In this document: positions 25,393 through 36,265 of the stretch, piece after piece
Position numbering within the stretch: position 1 is the first letter of the stretch
Layout: every line of letters starts with the position of its first letter
Source of the DNA: Verrucomicrobiota bacterium
GTDB taxonomy: Bacteria; Verrucomicrobiota; Verrucomicrobiia; Opitutales; Oceanipulchritudinaceae
Assembly (NCBI GenBank): GCA_021208135.1
Contig: JAJOKB010000056.1
Coordinates: 1 to 43,427, forward strand
DNA length: 43,427 nt
Direction of reading: 5' to 3'
Notes under the pieces: model-generated
The model's database searches: none
Told to the model about the DNA's origin: nothing
The model's input: only the letters and a program-made list of their open reading frames with translations
Made by a program: the position numbers and the translations under genes

Positions 25393-26271
25393 ATGCAGGA
25401 AGTGTTGCTGGCAGTGATTGAGGAGTTAAAGCGTTTGCGGCGGGAGGGCGTGGAATCCATCTATCTCGCTGATAATACGGTGGATAACTTTCTGCTGGCC
25501 ATGCGGGCAGATGCCGGTGGTGAACTCGAAGCGCAACTGGACATGCCTGAGGGCCATGGTGAAGTGAAGTTAAAACCGGGAGAAATAGCAGTTCAGGGAT
25601 TGGTCGAGACGGGAAACTTGCCACCGCCGCCGGTATTGCAAATTCCCGCAGGAACAAAAGTCGAAAAGTTGCAATGGTTGAAGGAGCGGGTTCTCGCCTG
25701 TCCAGAATGCAATAAACATGTGAAGCCGGGCAAAAAAGTTGTGTTTGGTGTGGGTGATCCCAATGCGCGTATTTTCTTTTGTGGTGAAGCACCCGGTGCC
25801 GATGAGGAAGAGCAGGGCGAACCTTTTGTTGGCAAGGCGGGTGACACTTTGAATGGCATGATCAAGGGCATGGGATTAAGCAGAGACCAAGTTTACATTG
25901 GTAACATTATGAATTGGCGTCCTGAAATGCCGACACCCTACGGGAATCGTCCACCCACCCGTGAGGAAATGGCGTTTTGCCTACCCTATTTGCGCGCGCA
26001 AATTGAGATAGTGCGTCCGGAAGTGATTGTAGCATTGGGGAATACAGCTACGGAAGGACTATTGGGGCCCGATAAAAAACGCACCATGAAATCCATCAGG
26101 GGCAAGTGGTTTGAATTTGACGGGATTCCGTTGATTCCAACCTATCATCCGAGTTATTTGCTGCGCAACAGTACTAACCGCTCCAAGCGTGAAGTTTGGG
26201 AGGACATGCTGGCAGTGATGGAGCATTTGGCGCTGCCTATTTCGGAAAAGCAAAGGAATTACTTTCTTTGA
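25393..26271 (+). CDS. Uracil-DNA glycosylase, family 4-like
   Basis: 292 residues and intact. Motif A is GEAPGADEEEQGEPFVG and motif B is HPSYLLR (YHPSYLLRN), as in family 4 enzymes that remove uracil from DNA in base-excision repair. Three of the four usual Fe-S cysteines are visible: the CPEC pair near residue 100 and Cys in MAFCLPYL. The fourth, normally in a KCRPP context, is Trp here (NIMNWRPEM). The first ~80 residues are an extension not needed for the fold. The start is ATG 25393; an upstream overlapping ORF from 25277 is probably not a gene. It converges with the histidine kinase gene. Confidence 0.85.
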   Translation: MQEVLLAVIEELKRLRREGVESIYLADNTVDNFLLAMRADAGGELEAQLDMPEGHGEVKLKPGEIAVQGLVETGNLPPPPVLQIPAGTKVEKLQWLKERVLACPECNKHVKPGKKVVFGVGDPNARIFFCGEAPGADEEEQGEPFVGKAGDTLNGMIKGMGLSRDQVYIGNIMNWRPEMPTPYGNRPPTREEMAFCLPYLRAQIEIVRPEVIVALGNTATEGLLGPDKKRTMKSIRGKWFEFDGIPLIPTYHPSYLLRNSTNRSKREVWEDMLAVMEHLALPISEKQRNYFL

Positions 26272-27592
26272 GGGCAGGTCAGGCGAAAGTGTGATCCCAG
26301 CTCGCTGTTGCTGTGGATCAATTCCAAATCGCCGTCGAGGTGCATTGCAAGCTGTTGGCTAATAGCCAATCCCAGGCCGCTGCCATTGACTTTGCTGCTG
26401 CGCCCGGCCACAAAAGGGCTGCGCAAACGGTCCACCGGCAGCCCAGGCCCCTGGTCTATGACATCGAATTGGTAAGTACCTGATGGCTGGCTGAAAATAC
26501 AGACGATCGATGCAGAATTGTCGCATGCGTCCAACGCGTTTTGAAGTAGATTCAGCAAGATAAGAATGATCAGATTGGCGTCATGCGCGCTGAACAACGC
26601 GGTTGCGTCTCTTTCGGGCGAATCCATTTTAAACTCAATGGAGCGCGTCAGGTTTGTCGGGGCATCCAACTTTTGCTGAATAACAGCAAAGATCTCGGTG
26701 ATGTCGAAAGAGATGTTGGTTTGGGATTCAGCCTCTTGCAGCATTCCCAGGGTGTGTTGCAGAAGGTCTTGCATGGCGGCAGCCGGGCCAGTGCGGCTCC
26801 GTCCGGATCCAGAGAGCGCAGGTGTTGCTTGAGTCCGGACAAGGGGTTTTTCAAGGCGTGTAAAAGATGTGCGCTGATAGCGCCTACAGCGGAAGTTTTG
26901 GCTGCCAATGTCAACTTGCTGTTGGCTTCCTGCAGGGATTGGGTGCGGTCTGCCAGTTGACGAAAGATTTTTCTTTGGCGGGAAAGGGCAAAAGCGAATA
27001 AAGCGGTCAGTAAAGCGATACCCGACAGCCACAGCAGCCATGCATTGCGCCACAAATTTTTGCCCACCGACTGGATTTGTTCCTGGGTGGATGTTCCTTC
27101 CATCCAATACACGAAATGAACAGTTTCTGCAAAGCTACGCACCCGTTTACCTGGCAATACAATTTGCAGAATGGGCTGGGGTCCTTCGTCCAGCCATTCG
27201 ATCAAGGGGTGCGGCGGCTCAAGCATGGCGTTGGCCAGTAGACCAGCTGGCATGAATTGCCAGGCCAGACCTTCGGGAACTTCCGCTAACAGACTGCCGA
27301 AGTGATCGTAAATAGCGAATGCCAGGACACCTTCGAGTTGGGCGGCTTTGAGCGCTAAATCCAGGTACTCATCTTCGACGAAAGGTTCGGCGGCGAGGCG
27401 ACGATACTCCAAATCAATCAGGGCATTCAAAATACCGGCATCGCGAAACAGCAGATTTGCAACGATGGTGCGGTGTTGTTCGATAGACAAGAGTGTGATT
27501 ACACCGGTTAAGGTTGCCAAGGCCACGGTCCAGAGTGTCCACCATTGGCGTTGCCAGGGGCTGTTGCCGTTTGTTGGAGGTTTTGTGCTCAT
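26259..27592 (-). CDS. Membrane sensor histidine kinase (frameshifted)
   Basis: About 445 residues. Start ATG at 27592 lies one base after the TGA of the outer-membrane protein gene, which indicates tight coupling. TM1 (LWTVALATLTGVITLLSI) and TM2 (AWLLWLSGIALLTALFAFAL) bracket a ~150-residue periplasmic sensor. The H box is HLLHALKNPLSGLK with His in an NtrB-like HALKNPL context. The frame shifts near 26783, and after it come the N box NLLQNALDAC, G1 DQGPGLP and G2 GSGLGLAIS. No response regulator is adjacent. The partner may be elsewhere. Confidence 0.85.
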
Positions 27593-27593
27593 G

Positions 27594-28789
27594 TCAGAAT
27601 GGGTATTCAATACCCAGTCGGTATTCCCTGGCAATATAGGAGAGTCGTTGGTTGTTGGATTTAAAGCGGCGCCATTCGAACCCGAGGTCGGCACTCCAAT
27701 TACCGAACTTGCGACGGACAACAACGGTATGGTGCTGGTGTTTCTGATGCTGAGTGGCGGATGATTGCAGACTGAATCTTCGGTTGAGATAACTTTGGTG
27801 GAAAAACCCGGACTCAAAGTCAAATTTCCAGGAACCATGAGTGAGCAATGCAAATATTCCACCACCGGCCCGATCAAACCCGTGCCATGCCCCGATTTGC
27901 TCACGTTGTCTGAGGTGGTAGAGGTTGAGGCCGTACTGGAGTGTTAAATTGGGCGACAGTGTCCGTTCAATTTTCGAAATTTCCAGATCAGTACGCCACC
28001 GGCGCATTTCCAGCAAAACTCCGGGTAGTGGCAGTCCGAATGAACCTCGACTGCCCTCCTGTGAGAAATCCAGGTGAGCGATTTCCGTCCCAATTGTGAT
28101 CTGCAATCCCTCGGGCAAGGTGAAGCGGGTGCTGAAACCTGTGGCCAGAATATCGTGGTCATAGGTCCAATTCATATAACGCACTCGATCTCCGCGCAGA
28201 AACATATCGGCTTCAATGTGACTGTTAAAGGTGTAGGTGAATTGAAGACGGATGCCTGATTGCAGGGCTTCGGTAGCATCTACCTGAGGCTCAGGAATGA
28301 GAGGATCCGCTGGGTCGTACAGGGACTTATTCCAGGCTGTGTTAACCGACAGTTGCATCCGCAGTGATGAGGACAGCTGCCAAGCCCACGAAGGGAAAGC
28401 GGCCAGAGTCCATTCGCGATAGTCGGTACCCAAATCGGGATAGCGCGCACGGTGGCCAAGGCGAACACAGATAGGAAATGGGTACCCCTGGTCATCCAGG
28501 CAAAGGCATCGATTGCACCATCCACAAATTGGCCGGAACGCGGTGAATTGTGCAGAAGAACGTTGTCTGTGTAGCCAAGCTCAAGCCTCAGTTTGGTTTG
28601 AATCTGGTGTGAGACATTTGGTATGTAGAAGAGATTATCCTGAAATTCCTCCCAAGCTGAGAGTTCGCCGAGCACCAGCTCCCAGTCCTCTGTGGTCGTA
28701 TCCGCAAAAAGAGTACAATGGCTTAAAATCAAGGCGCACCAAGTTGCTATGAACTTGGCGCGCCAGTTATTGTGGTATGTCAAATGCAC
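27594..28789 (-). CDS. Outer-membrane beta-barrel protein of unknown function (frameshifted)
   Basis: About 395 residues with a signal peptide (FIATWCALILSHCTLFA). The mature part is a series of amphipathic strands (QIQTKLRLELGYTDNVLLHN, GLQITIGTEIAHLDF, ADLGFEWRRF) and ends YRLGIEYPF with the terminal Phe that BAM recognises. The frame breaks near 28450; shifting joins LATVRAR to YPDLGTDYREWTL. It follows the coiled-coil gene after 24 bases and is followed by the kinase gene one base later. The three look like one operon. Confidence 0.65.
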
Positions 28790-28813
28790 GGCGTAAAGCC
28801 TTGCTGCCGAATC

Positions 28814-29663
28814 TTAGCCTCCGCGACGGGGATCTCCACCAACTTCGCTCCCGCCGAGTCGTTCAAGCCGGCGCAATTCTCTGCGCTCCTGCATCAATTG
28901 TCTTTGTTGTTCCTGGAATGCACGGATCATGGCCTCGCGCTCTTCCGGGGTTGCCGCAGCCAGCTCCTGGCGTAATTTTTGACGCTCCGCGCATCAGGGT
29001 TGCGGTGCTTTGTTGCATCTCCTCCCGGCGCTCGCGAATCGCGCTGTTTTCCATCGGACGCTCCGGGCGTGTTGGGCGGTTTTCGCGCATCCAAGCGGCA
29101 ATTTCCTGTGATAATGAGCGCATAGCCTCGATGGCTTCAGCGTTCTCAGCGTGCCAGGATGCCAGAGCAAGCCGGATGTCCTCCATGGTTGCGTCTGGTC
29201 CCAATTCGGCGATAACAGACGCGCGGGACTTTGCCAATTCGGTGCGCAACTCAACCAGTTCACTGCGCAGTACGCTGATGGTTTCAGGAATAGGCCGGAC
29301 GGGCATTGGGCCGGGACGAACGTCCGCCATGAGCGTACGGATTTCTGTGGCGATGGCTTCCACCTCCGCAATCAAGTCCGCGTGTTCAGTGCGCCAGGCA
29401 GCCAGGGCCTCAACCACTGCTTCGCGGTCTGGATTGCGCCCCAAGGCCTCTAAAATAGCACGGCGTGAAGCTTCCAGCTCGGTGCGCAAGGCGTGCAGCT
29501 CAGTGCGCAAGGCCACAACCTCTGGTGAGGGCTGAGGCAAAGGTTGGGGTGCCACCACAGGCTCAGGTCGGGGACCCGGGCCAGCTTGAGTTTGCTGCTG
29601 GGCATTCACTGCGAGGGTCGATATGCCCGCTGCCAGGCATAAATAGAGTAGCTGTCTTTTCAT
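28814..29663 (-). CDS. Periplasmic coiled-coil protein with an internal duplication (frameshifted)
   Basis: A signal peptide (LLYLCLAAGISTLAVNAQ) and a Pro-rich linker (PGPRPEPVVAPQPLPQP) lead into two similar helical repeats of about 75 residues. The first begins VVALRTELHALRTELEASRR with AALAAWRTEHADLIAEV-like sequence, the second SVLRSELVELRTELAKSRA with LALASWHAENAEAIEAM. A frameshift near 28988 hides the C-terminus. The shifted frame reads RQKLRQELAAATPEEREAM and on to a stop at 28814-28816. It is probably a soluble or envelope-spanning periplasmic rod. First gene in the operon with the barrel and kinase. Family unknown. Confidence 0.65.
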
Positions 29664-29862
29664 ATGGAATTTCCTTTGGATTGTTTAAGTTGTGGAGATA
29701 CCATCCTTATGGCATAGGTCGTGCCAAATTGCATTTGAGAGCTGTAAATACCTGATTATCAGTGTAATATGACATTGGGAATTTCGATGTTAATTTTCAG
29801 ATCGATAAACTGGGAAATTTTCCCCAACCTCGGCGCAGTGTTGTGGGCGCAACTGGGGAATT

Positions 29863-30447
29863 TTACCCGTTGGCTGGCACAGCCCAAAAAAGTTCAGGTC
29901 CGCGTTGGGCGACCCCGGCGCTGTGAAATCTGGTTACTACCCAGCCCATATCGCGCTGGCGTTCAAACCAAGCTTGAACCGCGTGAAACTCCAGCAAACC
30001 TGCCGGGTGGCCGGGGTAGGCTACCACTAGCAAGGCACCGTCTGGACGCAACCAGTCGACGGCGCAGTCCAGGGACTGGAGGGTGGTTGTGCTTGCAGTG
30101 GTTAGATTTTTGTCACCGCGAGGCAAGTAGCCCAAATTGTATACAAACGTCCGTATGCGACCTTTGTGCTGGGGAGGCAGGAGTGAATCCCATTGACTGT
30201 GACAACCATGAATCAGTGCGACCTGTCGATCCAGGCCTGCGTTGCGCAGGGCATCAGAGGTATTCTGCAGGGCTGTTTTTTGGATATCGCATGCGAAAAC
30301 AGTGCCTGCACTGCCGCATAGCTGAGCCAAGAGCAGGGTGTCTTTGCCGTTGCCGCAAGTGGCATCCACCGCAATGTCGCCCGGTTCAAGGAGAGCTGAC
30401 AACAGTTGGTGAGCTTGCGCTGTTATCCGTGGTTGTACTGCGCTCAC
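29863..30447 (-). CDS. mnmM: SAM-dependent tRNA/rRNA methyltransferase, MnmM (YtqB)-like
   Basis: 194 residues with a Rossmann fold. The SAM site is AVDATCGNGKDTLLLA and the catalytic-loop motif is NLGYLPRGDK, both diagnostic of the rRNA_methylase (PF06962) family. The characterised member in Bacillus methylates nm5(s2)U34 in tRNA to mnm5(s2)U. The C-terminus ELFWAVPANG is usual. It lies 6 bases after the SUMF1 gene. The symbol is by family resemblance, not by close identity. Confidence 0.75.
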   Translation of the reverse strand: MSAVQPRITAQAHQLLSALLEPGDIAVDATCGNGKDTLLLAQLCGSAGTVFACDIQKTALQNTSDALRNAGLDRQVALIHGCHSQWDSLLPPQHKGRIRTFVYNLGYLPRGDKNLTTASTTTLQSLDCAVDWLRPDGALLVVAYPGHPAGLLEFHAVQAWFERQRDMGWVVTRFHSAGVAQRGPELFWAVPANG

Positions 30448-30453
30448 TGCACC

Positions 30454-31230
30454 TCAAGGTAATTCCAATAACAGTCTGAACCCGTAAGAATTCAGGCGCA
30501 GACTCACGACGTTGCCAACCTGGGAATTCGACATCAAATCGCTGGCACTGCGCATACGCCATGAACCACCCTTCAGAACTCGCAGGTCAATGCTGCCCTG
30601 GTAGGTGTCTTGAGTCCATTCCCACACATTGCCGCTCAAATCATAAAAGCCGTTTTCGTTGGCCGGAAAGGCACGGACAGGCGAGGTAAATTCAAAGCGA
30701 TCGACTTGCAGCAATTGCGCAAAATTGCCGAAGTCATCGGGTGGTGGCCATTGGTCTCCCCAAGGGAAGGCGGGGTGGCGTTGACCTGGAATGGCAGGGC
30801 CTTGGAGTGCCAACATCCATTCTGATTCGGTAGGCAACCGATATCTCGCGGTATCAGATATCAGGCCCAGAGCGCGTTCGCGCCTGGTCAGCCAAATGGC
30901 AAAGCGAATGGCATCTTCCCAACTGATATTCACCGCCGGGTGGTCTCCGTCTTGCTCAAAGCCTGCTTCCGGCCAGGAGGCACCTGTTTCAGCGACAAAC
31001 ACCTGATAATCGCTGACCCTTACTGGCCAGCGGGCCAGCAGGCGTTGTTGGTTATCAGGCGGCAGTGGCAGGAACTCTATGTCGAGTGAATTTGTCCAAG
31101 GTTGGGCGGCAGGCGATTGTGCCGTGGCCTGGCTAAGGCACAGAAAAAGCGCGACTGGCACCAACCAGCCGCGCTTAACTGCGTTAAAGACGCCCTTGAG
31201 TTGGTCAGGAAAGTATCGATTGAATCGCAT
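30454..31230 (-). CDS. SUMF1-domain (formylglycine-generating-enzyme-like) exported protein, non-catalytic
   Basis: 258 residues from ATG 31230, with a signal peptide (LVPVALFLCLSQATAQ). The SUMF1 fold shows in HPAVNISWEDAIRFAIWLTR, YRLPTESEWMLAL, NGFYDLSGNVWEWTQD, LRVLKGGSWRM and SYGFRLLLEL. Both cysteines that perform catalysis in true formylglycine-generating enzymes are absent after GGSW, so it is probably a binding or structural member. It lies between an unknown gene and the MnmM-like gene in a likely operon starting at tolC. An upstream ATG at 31251 in frame is possible. Confidence 0.8.
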   Translation of the reverse strand: MRFNRYFPDQLKGVFNAVKRGWLVPVALFLCLSQATAQSPAAQPWTNSLDIEFLPLPPDNQQRLLARWPVRVSDYQVFVAETGASWPEAGFEQDGDHPAVNISWEDAIRFAIWLTRRERALGLISDTARYRLPTESEWMLALQGPAIPGQRHPAFPWGDQWPPPDDFGNFAQLLQVDRFEFTSPVRAFPANENGFYDLSGNVWEWTQDTYQGSIDLRVLKGGSWRMRSASDLMSNSQVGNVVSLRLNSYGFRLLLELP

Positions 31231-31257
31231 GCTACCTGAACCGTAAGCCAACGGGGC

Positions 31258-32032
31258 TTATTGAGTCACGCCCAACTTTTGTGCGAAGTCGCGCAAAGAT
31301 TGAGCCAGGGTGGTCACAAAGAATGCGGAAGTGAGGATGCAAGCCAAGTGCTCCTGCTTACCGAGCTTCACTTTTTTCGCCCACTTTGAAGACGCGCACT
31401 GTGTCGCCAACCTCTGAGGTTACGAATACGCCGCCGGGCTGATTTTCCGCTGGTTTGCTGACGAGCTGAACGTTGCGCAATTGCACCGTCAGTTTGCCAT
31501 CGGTCGCATCCTTATCGGCAACCAGACCATCCGCGTTGGACAGGGACAAACGTGCCTTGTACAGGCTGGAAAGATGATCAGCGGTGGAAGATTCGATGCC
31601 GAAAGTTTCTTTGAGAGCGGCTACCTTGGCTGGAAGATCCAGGCGAAGGAACGCGGCGCGCTCCTCATTGAGGATTTTTTGCAACGACTCTTCCGAGCGA
31701 TTGGCATCAGCTTTCCATTTGCAGATTGAAGCGATGGTGCGGCAGTCGTCGAGGTAGAGGGTGACCAGGCCCAAAGTTTCGTTCAGGGTTTGTTTGAGCA
31801 GCCAATTATTGGTCTCATCTTTGGCTTTATCGTAGTCGAGACGGGTTGCCTGAGAAGGCATCACGCGGCTGGCGCGGCTGAAATTCTCGTACTCTTGTTC
31901 ATTCAGCAGGCGCTCGCCAGCGAGCACGTAGTTGATGACGTCGTGTACGCGCTGCAGACCTTCGAGGTAGCGGCTGACAACTTCTGCCAGGTTAATTTGA
32001 GTAGGTTTCTTATCTGTGGTGTTTTCGGCCAT
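31258..32032 (-). CDS. Conserved-looking cytoplasmic protein of unknown function (frameshifted)
   Basis: About 257 residues with no signal. It is helical (VVSRYLEGLQRVHDVINYVL, LVTLYLDDCRTIASICKWKA), then has a more beta-like C-terminus. As read it stops at 31358, but the T6 run at 31372-31377 is probably one base too long. With five, the frame continues VGEKVKLGKQEHLACILTSA ... LRDFAQKLGVTQ to a stop at 31258-31260, only 28 bases before the SUMF1 start. That correction also fills the gap between the genes. I recognise no domain. Its place after tolC and before SUMF1 is the only clue to role. Confidence 0.55.
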
Positions 32033-32065
32033 GATTTTAATTTTGTGATGATTGTAAGGAATGGA

Positions 32066-33628
32066 TTAAAATTGGGTTGAGATGTTAAAGTGGGTCAGGA
32101 GGCTGGCGTTTGCGGCCATGAGGCGCACATAGCTTTGATGGAGGATGGCGATGGACGCGAGTTCGCGCACCTCTGCATCTGCGAGGGCGCGGCGGAACTG
32201 AGCAAGTTGTACCAAAGAGGTTTCGCCGCGTTCGAGGCGGATCATTTCTTCATCGTATTCGCGCTGGAAGTGTTCGCGATAGCCGCGCATGGTGACCAAA
32301 CGTTGGTGCATGACGTCGATGGTTTCCTTAGCTGCGCGTAATTCGGCGGCGGCTCTGCCCTGAGCGCGGTGGAGTTCGCGTGCAGCGCGTGCTCTACGTT
32401 GCAAGGCTTCCTGTTGCCGACCCCTGGCTTCCACGTTGCCCCATGGCACGGAGAAGGTGACGCCGATGCTATAATCGTTGTAGTCGGTCCGGAAAGTTTG
32501 ATCGAAACTTTGTTTAAAGGAACCGCTCAAGCCGCTCACGCCTGCGGAACCCACCAAATCCAGTTGGGCTCTCTTAAAATCGGCTACCTGTTCGACTTCC
32601 AGCATGGCGCGTTCAAATTGCCTCAATGCTTGAAGATATTCCGGTAGCTTGTCCACCAAATCCAGTATATTAATTGAGGAATTCAACCTAGGAAAAATTG
32701 TCATCGAGATGTCCAAGTGGTTCAAGCAGGAAAATTCAGATTTAAAACCTCAAAACCTCCCAGGAGGCGAGTCATGTCGATTTGCTGTTCACGAAAAATT
32801 GATTTCTGCCTGAATGGCTTGTTCTTCAGCCTCTGCCAATTCGGCGTGTGCGGCGCTGAACTGGCGCATGGAAAGGAGCCCACGTTCAACCTGGAGCATT
32901 TGTTCATCCAATACGGCCTTTAAGGCGGCGACCTCTGAGCGGCGGACATCCCTTTGTGCTTTGGCGAATAGGAGGTCATACCAGGAGGAGGCGACTTGTG
33001 CGCTAACGCCGTAGATGGTGCCCAAGAGGCGCATTTGTTCAACTTCTTCGTTTTTGCGGGCGATGCGGATGGCGATAGTGTTGGCGCTGCGCCCGAAACC
33101 CTGCATGAGCGGTTGGCGAACAGTAACACCGATGAAGGTTTCGTGTTCGGATGCGAACATAGCCTGGGGGCTGGTGCGAATGATGCTGTTGTTGACCTTG
33201 GAGGTGCGCATGCCAGCCTCGATCTGGGTGCCCCATTCCAATCGGGTGGCAACATTGAGATTCAAGCGGTGGCTCTGTTCGTCAAAGATGCGGGGCGCGG
33301 TTCCAAAAGAGCCCCCGGAAGAGATGAACTCCTGGGTATTCTGCTGCCGTTCGACGGAGCGAAAAGTGTAGCTACCCTCCAGCCGGGGATCAAAGAAGCC
33401 GCGTCGTTGTTCAGTGATTGCAGCGGCTATCAAAGGGGAAGTTTCCTCAACGCGGATATCTGGATTTTGTCTTAGTGCCAGAACAAGTGCATCCCTCAAT
33501 GTAAGGCTTTGCGGGGTCATATCCGCACAGATCGTCACTGAGCCGAAAACCAAACTGCACAATGCTGGGGCAAATGCTTTAGAGCGGGGAAATATACACT
33601 TTATGAGAGACATGTCTGGACAAGCCAT
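32066..33628 (-). CDS. TolC-family outer-membrane efflux protein (frameshifted)
   Basis: About 515 residues. Signal region (FAPALCSLVFGSVTICA) then SLTLRDALVLALRQNPDIRV, the usual TolC opening, then FFDPRLEGSYTF and alternating long helices with two strand regions (NYNDYSIGVTFSVPWGN-like; TDYNDYSIGVTFSVPW). A frameshift in A5 at 32794-32798 (four A restores NFREQQIDMTRLLGG) and another near 32715-32725 break the frame. TolC proteins are the exit ducts of efflux pumps or type I secretion. No membrane-fusion protein or pump is adjacent. Probably first gene of the operon ending with the MnmM-like gene. Confidence 0.8.
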
Positions 33629-33720
33629 GGTTTGAGGGCTGGTCGATAAAAGGCAAACTTAAATTACTGCCTGTCTGTGGCCTTGCCATGGTCTGTATCC
33701 TGCTTACCGTTGCTTTCCCT

Positions 33721-36265
33721 ATGCGAAAAAAGAACACCGCACGCACAGCCCTGAGCGTCACATGGCTATTCATGCTTTGTTCCTCATCTGGAGGAGAGCA
33801 ACCGATACTGGAATTGGACGACTTTGTTGTCTGGGAGCAGCAGCGGGCGCGGGCTCAGGAAGTGTTGCCAAACCGGTCCTTGCCCGGATGGTTGGCTTTA
33901 GGGCAGGAGGATCTGATGCGATTGCCGCGATCGATGTCTCCGATAGGCGGTGAGCTTTTACGGGTATTGGATGTGCGCGATTTCAGTGATTTGAGTCGCG
34001 TGGCCGCTGGTGCGCAGCGCGTGGATTATTTTGGTATAGCCGGGTCGCCAGTTTTGCGCGGGGTGCGAGCAGGAACGTACTTTAACGGGATGATGAGGGC
34101 CTACCAACGCAATGAAATGCCGACTTCATTCGGTGCTTTGGAGGGGTTGGATATTCTGCGGGGACCGACCCCGGCACACCTGACACCTACGCTGGTGGGC
34201 GGGTTTGTTAATATGCGTCCCAAGGAGCCATTTTATGACCGTCAAAGGCACAGCATCGAGTTGTCAGCCGGGAGGTGGAATCAGTATAGGCTGGTAGTGG
34301 ACAGTGGTGGACCCGTTACCATGGGTGATCAGCCTGCAGCGTGGCGGGCTTCTTTTACGGCGCAGCAATCCGATGCCTTTGTGCGCGATGTGCAGCACAA
34401 TTTTGAATCCATATATATGGCGGCCAGAATGAAACTCAATCAGCGCACAGAGATATTCACCGGGGCGGAGTTTTATAATTACCGCAGCAGTGAAAATCCC
34501 GGAGTCAATCGTCCCACTCAGCAGTTGATCGATAGTGGGCGTTATGTGGTAGGGGAGCCGCCCTTGCTCACAGCGGATGTCTGGAATAATACCGTAGTGC
34601 GTCCGCTGGTGGAGTTTCCTTTGAGTCAGGCCATCCATCCTGCGCTACACGCCTTGACTGTGCCTGGACCGCTGGCGCGTGCGGCCTTTTCACCAGAGCA
34701 GTTGGCGGTGATGATTGATATGAATGATCCTCAACAAGTGGCTCAATTGTATTCAGTGCTGCCCACCGCGCCGCCTGCTTGGCAAGAGCGTGCAGCCGCG
34801 CAATTGGCGCTACTGAATCCGAGTACAGACGATCGCTATGTGTACACGCCGGAGTTTTTTTGCTGCTGGTGGGGAACCACTCACAGTCCAATTGCCGAGA
34901 AATCGTACGCTGAGTGATCCGGACGATCGCGCGCACGCGCGTAACGGTATTATGTTTGCCAATCTCTCGGGTGTTTTGGAAAGTGGCCGCACTTGGCTGT
35001 ATCAATTTTTCACGGAAGGATTGGAGACGGATAAGTATTCGACCTACGGCTATGCATCGCGCACCAGTCAGTGGATTATGGAAAACCGGTTGATGTTATC
35101 GGGATGGCTATCCGGCCCGGATCAGGATCTTACCTTGGGCGGTGCGGTGCGCTTCAGTTACGGCAAGATGCGCCAGGATTTCTTTGCCGAACCCTTTTCC
35201 AGGCGCGACATCAGTGCAGATACAATTTCTCCCAACAGCAAGGTATTGGCAGGAGATGACGTGGCTGCGGATGGATTGAATCTCTGGTCTCCTGCCTTTG
35301 GTGCCAACCGGCGCTCTCAACTGTATCAGGCGGCGGTTTTTGCCACCTATGAACGAACGATGGATCAGTGGACATTGAGCACGGCGCTACGGGCGGAGCA
35401 GGCATACTACCGTATGGGTGTTCCTTCGGAAGTGGAGCGTGCGGATCAGGTTTATCGCGACAGTCTGTCCGGTAGTGGTTCGGAGAATTGGCTAAATGCG
35501 GCGCTTGGATTGAGTTACGCGGTGGTACCATCGGTTGTTTTGTACGGCAATGTTCAAAAAGGTCGGGGTTTGGCTCCTGCCGATGGCGGAACGATCATGG
35601 GGCCTGGCAGTTTCACGGATTTGCAACTGATTGAAGGAGGATTGAAGGCTGGCAATGCTTCGGGCACGCTCTTTGCGCAAATGTCGGTGTATGAATGGGA
35701 GCAGGCAACCTTTAGTGCAAGGGATGCATATGCCCAACCTTTGCGTGGCAAAGGGGCTGAGCTTGAGCTGAGTTGGGCTGCCGGCCCATGGGTCACCTTT
35801 GTCGGTGCGGTGACGGCTCAGCGAGTCAGGTTGCGAACAGACCGGATTGGTTTTGGTGCTATTGTTCAGGATGAGCAAGGCTGGGCATTGAATGCTGGTT
35901 TATTCAATGCTGTCGGCGAGCGTGAGGTTCCCAATAATCCTGATATGATTTTTGCTGGATCTCCTGAGTGGTCTGCACACCTCTATGGAATCTTCAGTTT
36001 GCCATACGCGGCAACTCTTGCGTTGGGACCTTCCTGGCGCGATGCGCATTGGCACGACTTTGGTCGTCAGTTGCGGGTGCCCGGAGTTACGCTTTGGTTT
36101 GTGGAATACAGTCAGGCTATCGGGCAATGGACGGTTCGCGCCCGATTGGACAATGTTTTTAATCAGGATGGCTGGTTGCCACAGGAGCCGATTTTCGCTG
36201 CTGGCACCCTCATCAGTCGTATTGAGCCCAGGCGCTGGATGCTGACCTTGAGGCGTGACTTTTAG
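33721..36265 (+). CDS. TonB-dependent outer-membrane receptor (frameshifted)
   Basis: About 848 residues. A signal peptide (MRKKNTARTALSVTWLFMLC), chosen from ATG 33721, precedes a plug with VLDVRDFSDLSRVAAG, LRGVRAGTYFNGMMRAYQR and LEGLDILRGPTPAHLTPTLV. The barrel then runs to RRWMLTLRRDF with terminal Phe. T7 at 34855-34861 breaks the frame; T6 restores TPEFFAAGGEPLTVQLPRN. The plug lacks the canonical D/E-rich TonB box near 40 and has ELDDFVVWEQ instead. This DDFVV form is common in Opitutae TonB receptors. It is divergent from tolC, and its end overlaps the 3' end of trmB by 4 bases. Substrate unknown. Confidence 0.8.

Noticed and set aside
25277-25417. Short Arg/Lys-rich ORF upstream of, and overlapping, the uracil-DNA glycosylase gene
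   Set aside because: It overlaps the start of the glycosylase and has no ribosome binding site or recognisable similarity. More likely leader sequence.
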